Of a DNA stretch of 64,000 bases, positions 38,924-47,387 are shown piece by piece. Every line of letters starts with the position of its first letter. Position 1 is the first letter of the stretch. The notes under the pieces are model-generated. The model was not told where the DNA came from. It searched no databases and was given only the letters and a program-made list of their open reading frames with translations. Source of the DNA: Bacteroidota bacterium (GTDB taxonomy: Bacteria; Bacteroidota; Bacteroidia; AKYH767-A; OLB10); contig JADJPB010000004.1 in assembly GCA_016713445.1 (NCBI GenBank), positions 372,001 to 436,000 on the forward strand. Reading direction: 5' to 3'. A program made the position numbers and the translations under genes.

Positions 38924-40654
38924 TTAATGTCGAATAAATCGGTTACTTGAATTTATACTATAGTCACTATTACTAAATCGAATGGTGTACAATCCTCTGC
39001 TTAATTTATTAGCAGGGAAAATGAATTTTAGCGTTCCTTTTTCGGAGTAGAAAATGGAGTTTAACACCAGTTTCCCATCTGCACTAAATATTTCCATGCG
39101 CATCGGTTCAACGCGATTGTGACTTAAACTACACCAAATGTCTTCGTCACCTGCAGGATTTGGATAGATATTAATGTTGAAGGATAATTCGTTTAAATCT
39201 ACACGTCGCACAGGAGACAATTGTGAAAGACCATTGATATCAAAAATATTTAATCTGTACCATGTACTGGTAAATAATGTATCTGGATCTAACCAGGAAT
39301 AAATAGCCGTATTTCCTAAACTGCCTATTGCATTTTCAGTTGTTGCAAAATTATAAATAACCTCATCTGTCGACTTTTCAACATTGAAATAATCGGTATT
39401 GAATTCGTTCAATGTCGACCAATCTAATGAAGCATGATTGCCTGATTTTACGGCAGTGAAGTTTATCAATTCAAATGAAGGAGTATTTGGGTTACGAGTA
39501 AACCAAACTGGAGCAGTCCATATTTTATTTCCATCAGCTTGTACAATTTCAGCGAAATAATAGTAGGTAGTAGAGACCGGGATAATATGTGTATAGCTCA
39601 TTGAATCTGAAAAAGTAGAAAGGTAAAGAATTGTTGCTCTGCTTCCGCTACCGGGCACTCCAAAATAAATTTTTATACTATCTGTGTTTTCATTATCGGG
39701 ATCATCAACAACCAATTTAATTTGGGGATCTTGATTTGCATTACAAATATTTCCCATGCCAAAGCCGGAGACTGAGAAATGTATTTTAGCATTCCAATCA
39801 TCTGATGCATAGAAACTACGCCTGCGAAATGCTTTCATGATTGACTCACGGTTTAGGCTATCCGCAATCACAACAGTTCTGCCGGGATGCGTCCTTCCAA
39901 AATTAATGTTGTGATTGTCGTGATCAAAGCCTGGAGCTACGTGATAACCGATTTTTAATAAATCGAGATAGCGAGATAAAAAATTCGAGCTTGGCAAATT
40001 TCCGTATGTCGTATCTGTTGAAAAAGCAGGACCGCTCTTAATGGCCATTCCTACAATCGCAGAGTCCCAAATTGCATTATAAGGATTCGTCTGGATTCCG
40101 CTAAAGTCAGTCGATTCCATATGAGCGAGATAAGCAAATGCACTATCTCCTCTAGCGGCTACCATATTGAATAAAGAATTATAGTCGGATTGTGCATTGA
40201 ATATATCGTAGTTCCCCGATTCCCATCCAATCAAACTATCAATTCCATAAATGATGACATGTCCTCCAGTACTAATAATTCCCCATTCCATTCCGTAGAA
40301 TGTTGGAAAAACTCCTTCAAGATTAGTCGAATCAGCTTCCGATATTCCTTTGTGATAATCGGGTCTCTGCATACCCCCTCCGGCATGATTATGATCGGAT
40401 ATTCCCCAAAAATTTACATTCAACGCTTTTTGTTGTACGTATTCAAAACATGATTTTGCTGTTAAATAATTGGGATCATTCGCCATATTTCCATCCGAAT
40501 ATTCCGAATGTGAATGAATATTTCCGAACCAAAAATGGGTTTGTGCATTTACGTTACTCACAAAGAATAGTAGAATAGCACTAAAACCTAGCGTTATTAA
40601 ATTTGAAAAATAAGGTGGATTTTGATGATTTAAATGCTCGTGGAGACTTCTCAT
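38924..40654 (-). CDS. Secreted PHP-domain metallohydrolase-like protein with T9SS type A domain
   Basis: The 576-residue product has a signal peptide (to VNAQ) and then a PHP/DUF3604-type domain. Likely metal ligands are HSHSEYSDG, SDHNHAGGG, HMESTDFSG, and GFDHDNHNINFGRTHPGRT. The C-terminus carries a fibronectin-like stretch and a T9SS type A sorting domain (IYPNPAGDEDIW, LSRGLYTIRFSN). It is probably exported to the cell surface. The substrate is unknown; CehA/McbA-like esterase or phosphoesterase activity is an inference. Confidence 0.85.
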   Translation of the reverse strand: MRSLHEHLNHQNPPYFSNLITLGFSAILLFFVSNVNAQTHFWFGNIHSHSEYSDGNMANDPNYLTAKSCFEYVQQKALNVNFWGISDHNHAGGGMQRPDYHKGISEADSTNLEGVFPTFYGMEWGIISTGGHVIIYGIDSLIGWESGNYDIFNAQSDYNSLFNMVAARGDSAFAYLAHMESTDFSGIQTNPYNAIWDSAIVGMAIKSGPAFSTDTTYGNLPSSNFLSRYLDLLKIGYHVAPGFDHDNHNINFGRTHPGRTVVIADSLNRESIMKAFRRRSFYASDDWNAKIHFSVSGFGMGNICNANQDPQIKLVVDDPDNENTDSIKIYFGVPGSGSRATILYLSTFSDSMSYTHIIPVSTTYYYFAEIVQADGNKIWTAPVWFTRNPNTPSFELINFTAVKSGNHASLDWSTLNEFNTDYFNVEKSTDEVIYNFATTENAIGSLGNTAIYSWLDPDTLFTSTWYRLNIFDINGLSQLSPVRRVDLNELSFNINIYPNPAGDEDIWCSLSHNRVEPMRMEIFSADGKLVLNSIFYSEKGTLKFIFPANKLSRGLYTIRFSNSDYSINSSNRFIRH

Positions 40655-40795
40655 ATTTTTTTAGGGCTATTGAATAACAATCAAATGTGTAATAATTGAA
40701 GTGGAATTGGGCCTCTTTTTTTTGATCTTTTTTTGATTGTTCACAAGCTTATTCAAAATTACGTTTATTTTTTATAATTCTCTAGCTCCTTGATT

Positions 40796-40803
40796 TACTT
40801 TTG
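40796..40803 (+). promoter_or_regulatory. -7 promoter element
   Basis: TACTTTTG matches TAnnTTTG, 32 nt before the ATG of the SHOCT-domain gene. Confidence 0.5.
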
Positions 40804-40835
40804 CCAAAGATTTTTGTAGTTTAACCAACTGAAAT

Positions 40836-41471
40836 ATGAAATTCCCACGAATGAATCATTCGACGAAGCGTAGAAGTACAAAATATGTGTTGATAGTAGG
40901 GTGTCTCCTTTTAAGCGGGATAGTTTCTGCTCAAACATTCAGCAATCCATCTGGATCAAAACAAATTTCCGGAGTTACTAAAAGCCAAATGTTCAAACTG
41001 TAGATCGCAGATCCGTGCTCATCGACAGTCTGGGCTTCTTTTGTAGATTATATTTTGTTGCAGCAAGATTCGTTGAAACAAATCATGCGTTCACAAAAGG
41101 AGCGTTTAGATTCCAGTGTTGCTGCCCTTGAAGAAGTAAGTGCGGAAAATGTGAAGCTTAAAGAGTCGCTAAAGGATGCACAAGGAGATACCTTGCAATC
41201 GAATCACGCTAACTCTATTCTATTTATTTTTAATGTCATTGTCGGGATATTCTTATTGATCGCTTTGTTGTGGATGTTTACAAAAAAACGGAATGATGGA
41301 GATGATAAGAATAATGATGACACGCCACGAAGAAAGAATTCGAAATCAGGTCAAGATGAAAATTTCGAGCATAAACTGGATCGAATTCAAAAATTGGGAA
41401 ATTTGAGAGATAAAGGCCTTTTAACAGACGAGGAATTTAATTTGCAGAAAAGTCAAATCCTAGGAGAGTAA
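40836..41471 (+). CDS. Membrane protein with signal peptide, coiled coil and SHOCT domain (two frameshifts)
   Basis: ATG 40836 opens a signal peptide (YVLIVGCLLLSGIVSAQTF) and reads to FKL then TAG. Restoring one base gives VDRRSVLIDSLGFF, and removing one T near 41040 joins VDYILLQQDSLKQIM. The corrected product is 211 residues. It contains a coiled coil (RLDSSVAALEEVSAENVKLKESL), a TM helix (ILFIFNVIVGIFLLIALLWMF), a charged stretch and a C-terminal SHOCT motif (LRDKGLLTDEEFNLQKSQIL). It could be a membrane-anchored oligomerising protein. The function is unknown. Confidence 0.65.
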
Positions 41472-41480
41472 ATCGGAGGA

Positions 41481-42122
41481 ATGAAGATGCGTAGTATAAG
41501 TACTCAATTTAGAAAAGTTACTCCTGTTCTCCTTATTTCTTGGATTGTGGCAATGCTGGGGTTGTTGATTGCTATTTTTATTAGTTTCAATAAAGACATT
41601 CCTCTCGACAATTTCACGCAAGATCCCAATGCTCAATTTGAAGCGCCCTTTTATGTTGGCTTCTTTTCAAATTTAGGTATTATGTTGTGGAGTGCTGCAT
41701 TTACTATCTGCTTTTATGGCGCTTGGCGCACCAATGGAAAAATTGACAAGCGTGGACAACAATTTTTAATTCTTAGTGGATTAATCACCATGCTTATGAC
41801 GCTGGATGATTTATTCCAATTACATGAATTGGTTTTCCCTCAGTACTTGAGCATCTCAGAGAATATGGTTTATCTCACGTATCTCAATATTTACATGATT
41901 TATTTTATTCGATTTAGAAAACAATTATTGAATTCTGATTTTATTGTTTTAGGTATTGCATTCTTCTTGCTCGGACTATCTACTATCATTGATATTCTTC
42001 CCTTACCCATAGAGAAAGATACTTTTTTGGAAGACGCCATAAAATTATTGGGAGCAATAACATGGTTGATTTATTTTGCTCGCACCGCTGATGAAGTGGT
42101 GGAGAAAAATAATTCGAAGTAG
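41481..42122 (+). CDS. Polytopic membrane protein of unknown function
   Basis: The 213-residue product has about six TM helices (VLLISWIVAMLGLLIAIFISF, NLGIMLWSAAFTICFYG, FLILSGLITMLMTLDDLF and others), with a DDLFQLHE segment between helices. The last helix is followed by a short charged tail. GGAGG lies 5 nt before the ATG, an unusually good Shine-Dalgarno match for this genome. It follows the SHOCT gene by 9 nt and is probably co-transcribed. I do not recognise a family. Confidence 0.7.
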   Translation: MKMRSISTQFRKVTPVLLISWIVAMLGLLIAIFISFNKDIPLDNFTQDPNAQFEAPFYVGFFSNLGIMLWSAAFTICFYGAWRTNGKIDKRGQQFLILSGLITMLMTLDDLFQLHELVFPQYLSISENMVYLTYLNIYMIYFIRFRKQLLNSDFIVLGIAFFLLGLSTIIDILPLPIEKDTFLEDAIKLLGAITWLIYFARTADEVVEKNNSK

Positions 42123-42135
42123 AAAAGAGGAAAAT

Positions 42136-42462
42136 TTATTCTTCTTTGATTTCGATAATACCGCTAGTCGGGAAATCTATTAGGAAATCTAGTAATTTAG
42201 GAACCAAGCGCGACAGTGTTAAGAAAGTATTGTCTTGTGCATTTAATACCAAGACGAGAACATCATATTTCTTAAAATTTTGTTGATGTTGCAAGTTCTT
42301 ATCAAATGTGATGAGCGCATGAAATTGATGTTGAGTCATCAAAAGAAGGAGTTCTCCATTTTTCTACCCATTCCATCCCATATCAGACACGCTATAAACA
42401 TCATGCCCTTTCAGCTCTTGTTTTAGCCTTTTGGGAAGATTTTCATCAAGCAGCAGTTTCAT
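42136..42462 (-). pseudogene. DUF5615 PIN-like toxin, interrupted by an in-frame TAG
   Basis: ATG 42462 opens MKLLLDENLPKRLKQEL and GHDVYSVSDMGWNG, then TAG, then continues in the same frame with KNGELLLLMTQHQFHALITFDKN. A Trp (TGG) at the stop would give a complete 108-residue DUF5615 protein with the acidic DEN and TFDKN motifs of this PIN-like family. Its start overlaps the DUF433 gene by 17 nt. It is a nonsense mutant or a base error. Only the downstream part is open from an internal ATG. Confidence 0.82.
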
Positions 42463-42688
42463 ATAGCTTTGATATATTTCCTGAAGAAAATAGATTCTCT
42501 GCAACTTCAAGAATAGAAATTGCTAGCTCTTTTTTTACAGTTGGAAAATCGGCCAAAAACTCATCTAGTGACACCCCTCGTTCTAAGTGATAAAACAAAG
42601 AAACAACTGGAACCCGAGTGCCAATAAAAACAGGTTGGCCTCCTTGTACTTCAGTGTCAATGGAAACTAAATCTTTGATATTTTTCAT
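42446..42688 (-). CDS. DUF433 antitoxin-like protein
   Basis: The 80-residue product has the DUF433 signature GGQPVFIGTRVPVVSLFYHLERGVSLDEFLADFP, a winged/HTH-type fold. DUF433 genes usually precede DUF5615 genes, and here the two overlap. Together they form a predicted VapBC-like toxin-antitoxin module. The frame is intact. Confidence 0.88.
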   Translation of the reverse strand: MKNIKDLVSIDTEVQGGQPVFIGTRVPVVSLFYHLERGVSLDEFLADFPTVKKELAISILEVAENLFSSGNISKLYETAA

Positions 42689-42745
42689 ATCTCAAAGGTA
42701 TTGATTTTTTACTTTTTTTAATATTAATCTTTAGTATTTGTTTCG

Positions 42746-43008
42746 TTGACCGAGGGCTCTCGATGCCAACCTAACTGCTGCCCGCGAGTTCCCTCGGGCA
42801 GCGATAATTTAAATAATGTTGGCTGAGGCTTACACGAGTTGGCTGAGGCTCTCGATGCCAACCTAACTGCTGCCCACGAGTTCCCTCGGGCAGCGATAAT
42901 TTAAATAATGTTGGCTGAGGCTTACACGAGTTGGCTGAGGCTCTCGATGCCCAACTCGCATGTTGGCTGAGGCTCTCGAGTGTTGACCGAGGGAACTCGC
43001 GGTCAACA
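42746..43008. repeat. 92-bp duplication built from hairpins with constant cores
   Basis: A block starting near 42755 is repeated with a 92-bp period (second copy from about 42847). It contains GCTGCCC-GCGAGTTCCCTC-GGGCAGC, GTTGGC-TGAGGCTCTCGAT-GCCAAC and, at 42982-43007, GTTGACC-GAGGGAACTCGC-GGTCAAC. Arms differ but are self-complementary, while the inner GAGG...CTCG core recurs in either orientation. The block reaches the acs stop codon. Confidence 0.8.
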
Positions 43009-44907
43009 TCACTTCAGAGCCCCTTCCTTAATACTTTCTACCACAGATGGATCAAGTAAGGTAGAAGTATCTCCTAAATTATTCATCTCGCCTTCTGCAA
43101 TTTTTCTTAAAATTCTACGCATGATTTTTCCAGAGCGAGTTTTAGGCAGACCACTTACAAATTGAATTTTATCAGGCTTCGCAATGGCACTAATCATTTT
43201 TGTGACGATGGAAAGTATTTCGACACGGCTTTGATTGGGATCTTCCAGCACATGATCACAAATTACATAAGCATAAATTCCTTGCCCTTTAATGGGATGC
43301 GGATAACCAACCACCGCCGATTCGATCACATGCGGATGTTCGTTGATGGCATTCTCTACTTCCGCAGTACCGAGGCGATGTCCGGAAACGTTGATGACAT
43401 CATCCACACGTCCGATAATTCGGTAGTAATGATTGTAGTCTCTGCGGCATCCATCTCCGGTAAAATATAAATTGGGATAGGTAGAAAAATAATTCAATCG
43501 ACAACGCTCATGATCGCCATATGTTGTTCGGATCATACCGGGCCAAGGGAATTTAATACAAAGATTCCCTTCCACATTTATTCCTTCTATTTCTTTTCCT
43601 TCACTATCTACTAAGATGGGCTGAATTCCCGGAAGAGGAAGTGTCGCGAAGGTAGGTTTAGTAGGTGTGATGTGTGCCAGAGGAGAAATCATGATTCCGC
43701 CTGTTTCTGTTTGCCACCAAGTATCCACTATTGCACATTTCCCTTTTCCAATTTTTTCATGGTACCATTGCCACGCTTCTTCATTGATAGGTTCACCCAC
43801 CGAACCTAATGTTTTCAAAGAATCTAACGTATACGGCTGTACGAACTTATCGCCGCAAGCCATCAAAGAACGGATAGCAGTTGGTGCAGTATAGAATATA
43901 TTTACTTTATGTTTATCAATTACCTCCCAAAAACGACCGGCATTCGGATAGGTAGGAATTCCTTCAAACATCACCGTGGTAGCTCCACACAAGAGCGGAC
44001 CGTAAACAATATACGTATGTCCTGTCACCCAACCTACATCGGCAGTACACCAATAAATATCTTTTTCCTCGTATTGGAACACATTTTTGAATGTATAACC
44101 TGCCCATACCATGTATCCACCACATGTATGCACTACGCCTTTGGGTTTGCCTGTTGAGCCGGAAGTGTACAAAATGAAGAGCATGTCTTCAGCATCCATG
44201 GCTACGGCATTGCATACAGTACTACAATCTGCAATTTCTTCATGCCACCAACGATCAATACTTTCATTCCAATTTATTTTTTGTTCGGTATGTCGAAACA
44301 CTACTACATTTTTTACGCAGGATGTTTGAAGCAATGCTTCGTCAACAATTTCTTTTAAAGAAATATCTTTTGCTCCACGATGTGCGCCATCCGCCGTGAT
44401 CACAAATTTGCAGAGTGAATCATTGATTCGATCGGCTAATGATTGCGCTGAAAATCCAGCGAATACAATAGAGTGAACCGCACCGATTCGTGCACAAGCC
44501 AACATCGTAATCGCGGCTTCCGGAACCATGGGCATGTAAATACAAATTCGGTCTCCTTTTTCTGCACCTAATTTTTTTAACATGTTTGCCGCTTTGCAAA
44601 CTTCTTCGTGCAATTGTTGGTAAGTGATTTTTTTTGATGCTTGATTCGGGTCATTAGGCTCCCATAAAATGGCCACTTGGTTTCCTCGTTCTTCTAAATG
44701 ACGATCGAGACAATTCTCCGTAATGTTTAGTTGTCCACCTTCAAACCATTTCACATCAAAGGCGTTAAAATTCCAGCTTAGTACTTTACTCCATGGCTTT
44801 TTCCAGCTAAATTCCTCCGCAATGTTTGCCCAAAATTTTTCTGGATTTTCTACACTCTCTTGGTAAGCTTTATGGTATTCTTCGAGGTTTCTTATTCTTG
44901 AGTTCAT
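43009..44907 (-). CDS. acs: Acetyl-CoA synthetase
   Basis: The 632-residue product has the P-loop YTSGSTGKPKGVVH, DVGWVTGHTYIVYGPL, WWQTETGG, YFTGDG, RVDDVINVSGHRLGTAEVE and the acetylatable Lys motif KTRSGKIMRR. It converts acetate, ATP and CoA to acetyl-CoA. It has normal length for Acs and is monocistronic. The 3' end abuts the hairpin repeat patch. Confidence 0.97.
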   Translation of the reverse strand: MNSRIRNLEEYHKAYQESVENPEKFWANIAEEFSWKKPWSKVLSWNFNAFDVKWFEGGQLNITENCLDRHLEERGNQVAILWEPNDPNQASKKITYQQLHEEVCKAANMLKKLGAEKGDRICIYMPMVPEAAITMLACARIGAVHSIVFAGFSAQSLADRINDSLCKFVITADGAHRGAKDISLKEIVDEALLQTSCVKNVVVFRHTEQKINWNESIDRWWHEEIADCSTVCNAVAMDAEDMLFILYTSGSTGKPKGVVHTCGGYMVWAGYTFKNVFQYEEKDIYWCTADVGWVTGHTYIVYGPLLCGATTVMFEGIPTYPNAGRFWEVIDKHKVNIFYTAPTAIRSLMACGDKFVQPYTLDSLKTLGSVGEPINEEAWQWYHEKIGKGKCAIVDTWWQTETGGIMISPLAHITPTKPTFATLPLPGIQPILVDSEGKEIEGINVEGNLCIKFPWPGMIRTTYGDHERCRLNYFSTYPNLYFTGDGCRRDYNHYYRIIGRVDDVINVSGHRLGTAEVENAINEHPHVIESAVVGYPHPIKGQGIYAYVICDHVLEDPNQSRVEILSIVTKMISAIAKPDKIQFVSGLPKTRSGKIMRRILRKIAEGEMNNLGDTSTLLDPSVVESIKEGALK

Positions 44908-44932
44908 TTTTTTATAGACTAGGGTAGTGATT

Positions 44933-44940
44933 CAAATATA
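44933..44940 (-). promoter_or_regulatory. -7 promoter element of acs
   Basis: TATATTTG on the minus strand fits TAnnTTTG, with a leader of about 25 nt. Confidence 0.5.
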
Positions 44941-45050
44941 CGAAAGTTTATGAAATGTTAATTTATTACTGAATTTAGAATTGCAATAGTGACGTAAGGG
45001 TTTGTGCGTATTTATTTTAATTTTTTCCCTCTGATCCGTAAATTGCATAA

Positions 45051-45377
45051 GTGAATGTCAAAAAGTGGATAATCTTCTATGCCTTTTCCTCTCCCTTCGG
45101 ATTAGTAGCCTCCGCTCCTAGAGAGCTCATCTTAAAAGTTTCTCCACTCAAGGAGCATACTGTCTTTAATATCAAGAAACAAATGAATTGTTTACTCAAT
45201 GTTCATTTCTGTGGCTATGATGTTGCAAGCTCCTGTTTGTTTTTGAGGTATGATTCCGAAAGCATGCTCGATACGGATATTATTATGACAAGTATATGTG
45301 CACTCAATGGAAAAATAGAAGTAATACCTATAATTGGTTATACTATTTATGATGTCATCGACGGAAAATTAAAATGA
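45051..45377 (+). CDS. Small protein of unknown function
   Basis: This 108-residue ORF starts at GTG with a hydrophobic N-terminus (VNVKKWIIFYAFSSPFGLVASAP) that could be a signal peptide. The rest is a small alpha/beta-like domain with three Cys (KKQMNCLLNVHFCGYDVASSC). A near-consensus -7 word (TAAATTG) lies 5 nt before the GTG. I recognise no family; HMA-like folding is only a guess. Confidence 0.45.
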   Translation: MNVKKWIIFYAFSSPFGLVASAPRELILKVSPLKEHTVFNIKKQMNCLLNVHFCGYDVASSCLFLRYDSESMLDTDIIMTSICALNGKIEVIPIIGYTIYDVIDGKLK

Positions 45378-45559
45378 TACCGATGAATCCATCTACCTAA
45401 AATGTTCAGCTAATATCAACGCTCGTAACAATATATTTTAAGTAAAGTTATGGTCAAGCTTTTGATCAAATAAATACCATTGGTCTGTTTTACATTTAGT
45501 AATGATTTTTAATTATCCGTGTCAAATCATTTTAAAAGCGATAGACATTTATTTATTAT

Positions 45560-45844
45560 GACCCCAGAGGGGTCAAATCTTTATAGAAAATGATTTCCAT
45601 TATTTTTTAGTCTGACCCCAGAGTGGTCAAATCTTTATAGAAAACGATATCCATTATTTTTTAGCCTGACCCCAGAGGGGTCAAATCTTTATAGAAAACG
45701 ACATCCCTTATTTTTTAGCCTGACCCCAGAGGGGTCAAATCTTTATAGAAAACGACATCCATTATTTTTTAGCCTGACCCCAGAGGGGTCAAATCTTTAT
45801 AGAAAACGATATCCCTTATTTTTTAGCCTGACCCCAGAGGGGTC
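45560..45844. repeat. 54-bp tandem array of GACCCCAGAGGGGTC palindromes
   Basis: Six palindromes start at 45560, 45614 (one mismatch, GTGG), 45668, 45722, 45776 and 45830, exactly 54 bp apart. The spacers are nearly identical: AAATCTTTATAGAAAACGA followed by YATCC, then the word TTATTTTTTAGCCT. No ORF runs through it. The rest of 45378-45954 holds nothing else recognisable. Confidence 0.92.
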
Positions 45845-45954
45845 ACACCAACCTCCAAAACAAACGTCAAATTGATTGGTCCAATAAAAGTGGTGGTTGA
45901 CCTCTCAATCAGAATGAAATCTTTGTATGATTTTATAATAGGGAATGTTATAAA

Positions 45955-46662
45955 CTAAGGCGTACTTAAAGCAACAGGAAGAATTTTCCCATTGAAAAAC
46001 TTGCTGCCATTTTCGGTAAACCAAGCTACAAATTCACCCATTTCATTTGCTTTTAAAGGAGCTTCGTAACCCGGAAATGCTTGATGCAACATCTCCGTTT
46101 GCACTGCGCCTAAAGCGAGACAATTGACCTTGATTTTTTCATCTTTTAATTCATTGGCTAAACATTCGGTCAAGACACACAACGCTCCTTTGCTGCTCGA
46201 ATAAGCACTCAATCCATCAAACTTTACACTTCCTTGTATACCGCCTACGGAAGAAATATTAACAATATGTGCGCCCTTGGCTTTTTTTAATAAGGGTAGC
46301 AAATGTTGGGTCAATCGAAAAGGAGCGAATACATTCACTTCATAAATTTTTTGCAAATCTTGAATGCTTATTTCTTCAAATTTCTTGCTTACTAAATAGC
46401 CCGCGTTATGGATCACTCCAGTAAGATGATTCACGCCCTTTTTCTTTAAGTCATCAACCAAAGCAGTTAAATTTCCTTTTTCAAGGTCGAAGGGAAGGAT
46501 GCCAATTTTATTTTCTGAAGCTTGGCGTAATGATTCAAGTTTTGTAGTGTTTCTGGCAATAGCAATGACTTTATTGCGTTTGTTTTGGGCAAGAACCAAG
46601 GCGCTCGCAAAGCCAATTCCGGAGGAGGCTCCTGTCACTAAATAGTAATGTTGATATTCCAT
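45955..46662 (-). CDS. SDR-family NAD(P)-dependent oxidoreductase
   Basis: Starting at ATG 46662 gives 235 residues beginning MEYQHYYLVTGASSGIGFASALVLA, with the Rossmann glycine motif GASSGIG, NNAG-like HNAGYL, catalytic Ser in NISSVGG and YSSSKGAL with the YxxxK pair. The upstream 12 codons of the open frame overlap the probable promoter region, so I trimmed them. The substrate is unknown. It is divergent from the outer-membrane protein gene. Confidence 0.9.
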   Translation of the reverse strand: MEYQHYYLVTGASSGIGFASALVLAQNKRNKVIAIARNTTKLESLRQASENKIGILPFDLEKGNLTALVDDLKKKGVNHLTGVIHNAGYLVSKKFEEISIQDLQKIYEVNVFAPFRLTQHLLPLLKKAKGAHIVNISSVGGIQGSVKFDGLSAYSSSKGALCVLTECLANELKDEKIKVNCLALGAVQTEMLHQAFPGYEAPLKANEMGEFVAWFTENGSKFFNGKILPVALSTP

Positions 46663-46728
46663 TTTATAAATTCCTTCCTGCAAAGGAATAAAAATCAACG
46701 AAAGTTGTACCTTTGATTTGTAATTATT

Positions 46729-47292
46729 ATGAGAAAATATTTATTACTGGTAGTTTTAAGTCTGATAGTCACCGTTTCTATTGGACAAGAAAGGGAAGAG
46801 CAGCCTGCGCGACAAAGTCCGCTGGTGAGGGATAAGCCCTCCATTAAAGATCGACTCTTTTTTGGTGGCAATGTGGGTCTTAGTTTCGGATCGCTCACTT
46901 ACATCAATGTGGCGCCAACCATCGGATATAAAATCACCGAAAGATTCGGAATGGGTTTAGGACCTACCTACACATATTATAATGATCGCCGTTTTGTGAA
47001 TTATAGATACGAAACTCATATTTATGGAGGTCGAACGTTTGCGCAGTACCAAGCATTGGAGAGCGTACTGCTCTATTCTGAATTTGAAGTGGTGAATATT
47101 GAAGTTCCCGATTTATTGTTTACTAAACTAATTCGAACCAATGTTTCCAGTCTTTTTGTTGGTGGCGGTTATACGCAGCGCATGGGAAGTAATTCAGCTG
47201 TTACACTTATGATTTTGTATAATGTGTTGGAAAGTGATTATAAGATTTATGAAAATCCAATACTACGTCTTGGGTTTAATTTTGGAATGTGA
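46729..47292 (+). CDS. Outer-membrane beta-barrel protein of unknown function
   Basis: The 187-residue product has a signal peptide (MRKYLLLVVLSLIVTVSIGQ) and a barrel-like mature part (FFGGNVGLSFGSLTYINVAP, ERFGMGLGPTYTYYND) ending RLGFNFGM. It looks like a small 8-stranded OmpA/OmpW-type barrel. A -7 box TACCTTTG lies about 12 nt before the ATG. Confidence 0.7.
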   Translation: MRKYLLLVVLSLIVTVSIGQEREEQPARQSPLVRDKPSIKDRLFFGGNVGLSFGSLTYINVAPTIGYKITERFGMGLGPTYTYYNDRRFVNYRYETHIYGGRTFAQYQALESVLLYSEFEVVNIEVPDLLFTKLIRTNVSSLFVGGGYTQRMGSNSAVTLMILYNVLESDYKIYENPILRLGFNFGM

Positions 47293-47294
47293 GA

Positions 47295-47387
47295 TAGAGC
47301 TGCTAGCTGCTAGCTTCTAGTTTCCTCCCGCTGCCCTCGAGAGCCTCAGGCAGCATCTAAAAAAATCCAACAACTAACAACCAACAT
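47295..47387. repeat. Short repeat patch flanking the RsmH-like gene
   Basis: AGCTGCTAGCTGCTAGCTTCTAG words are followed by the hairpin GCTGCC-CTCGAGAGCCTCA-GGCAGC and CAACAACTAACAACC words. Related AGCTTCTAGCTTCTAG words occur on the other side of the gene at about 48459-48488. Confidence 0.65.

Noticed and set aside
42980..44329. Plus-strand ORFs opposite acs
   Set aside because: They are shadows of the strongly conserved acs frame and match no known family.
45560..45844. Palindromes at regular 54-bp spacing as a CRISPR array
   Set aside because: The spacers are nearly identical to each other, the repeat is only about 15 bp, and no cas genes are in the window.
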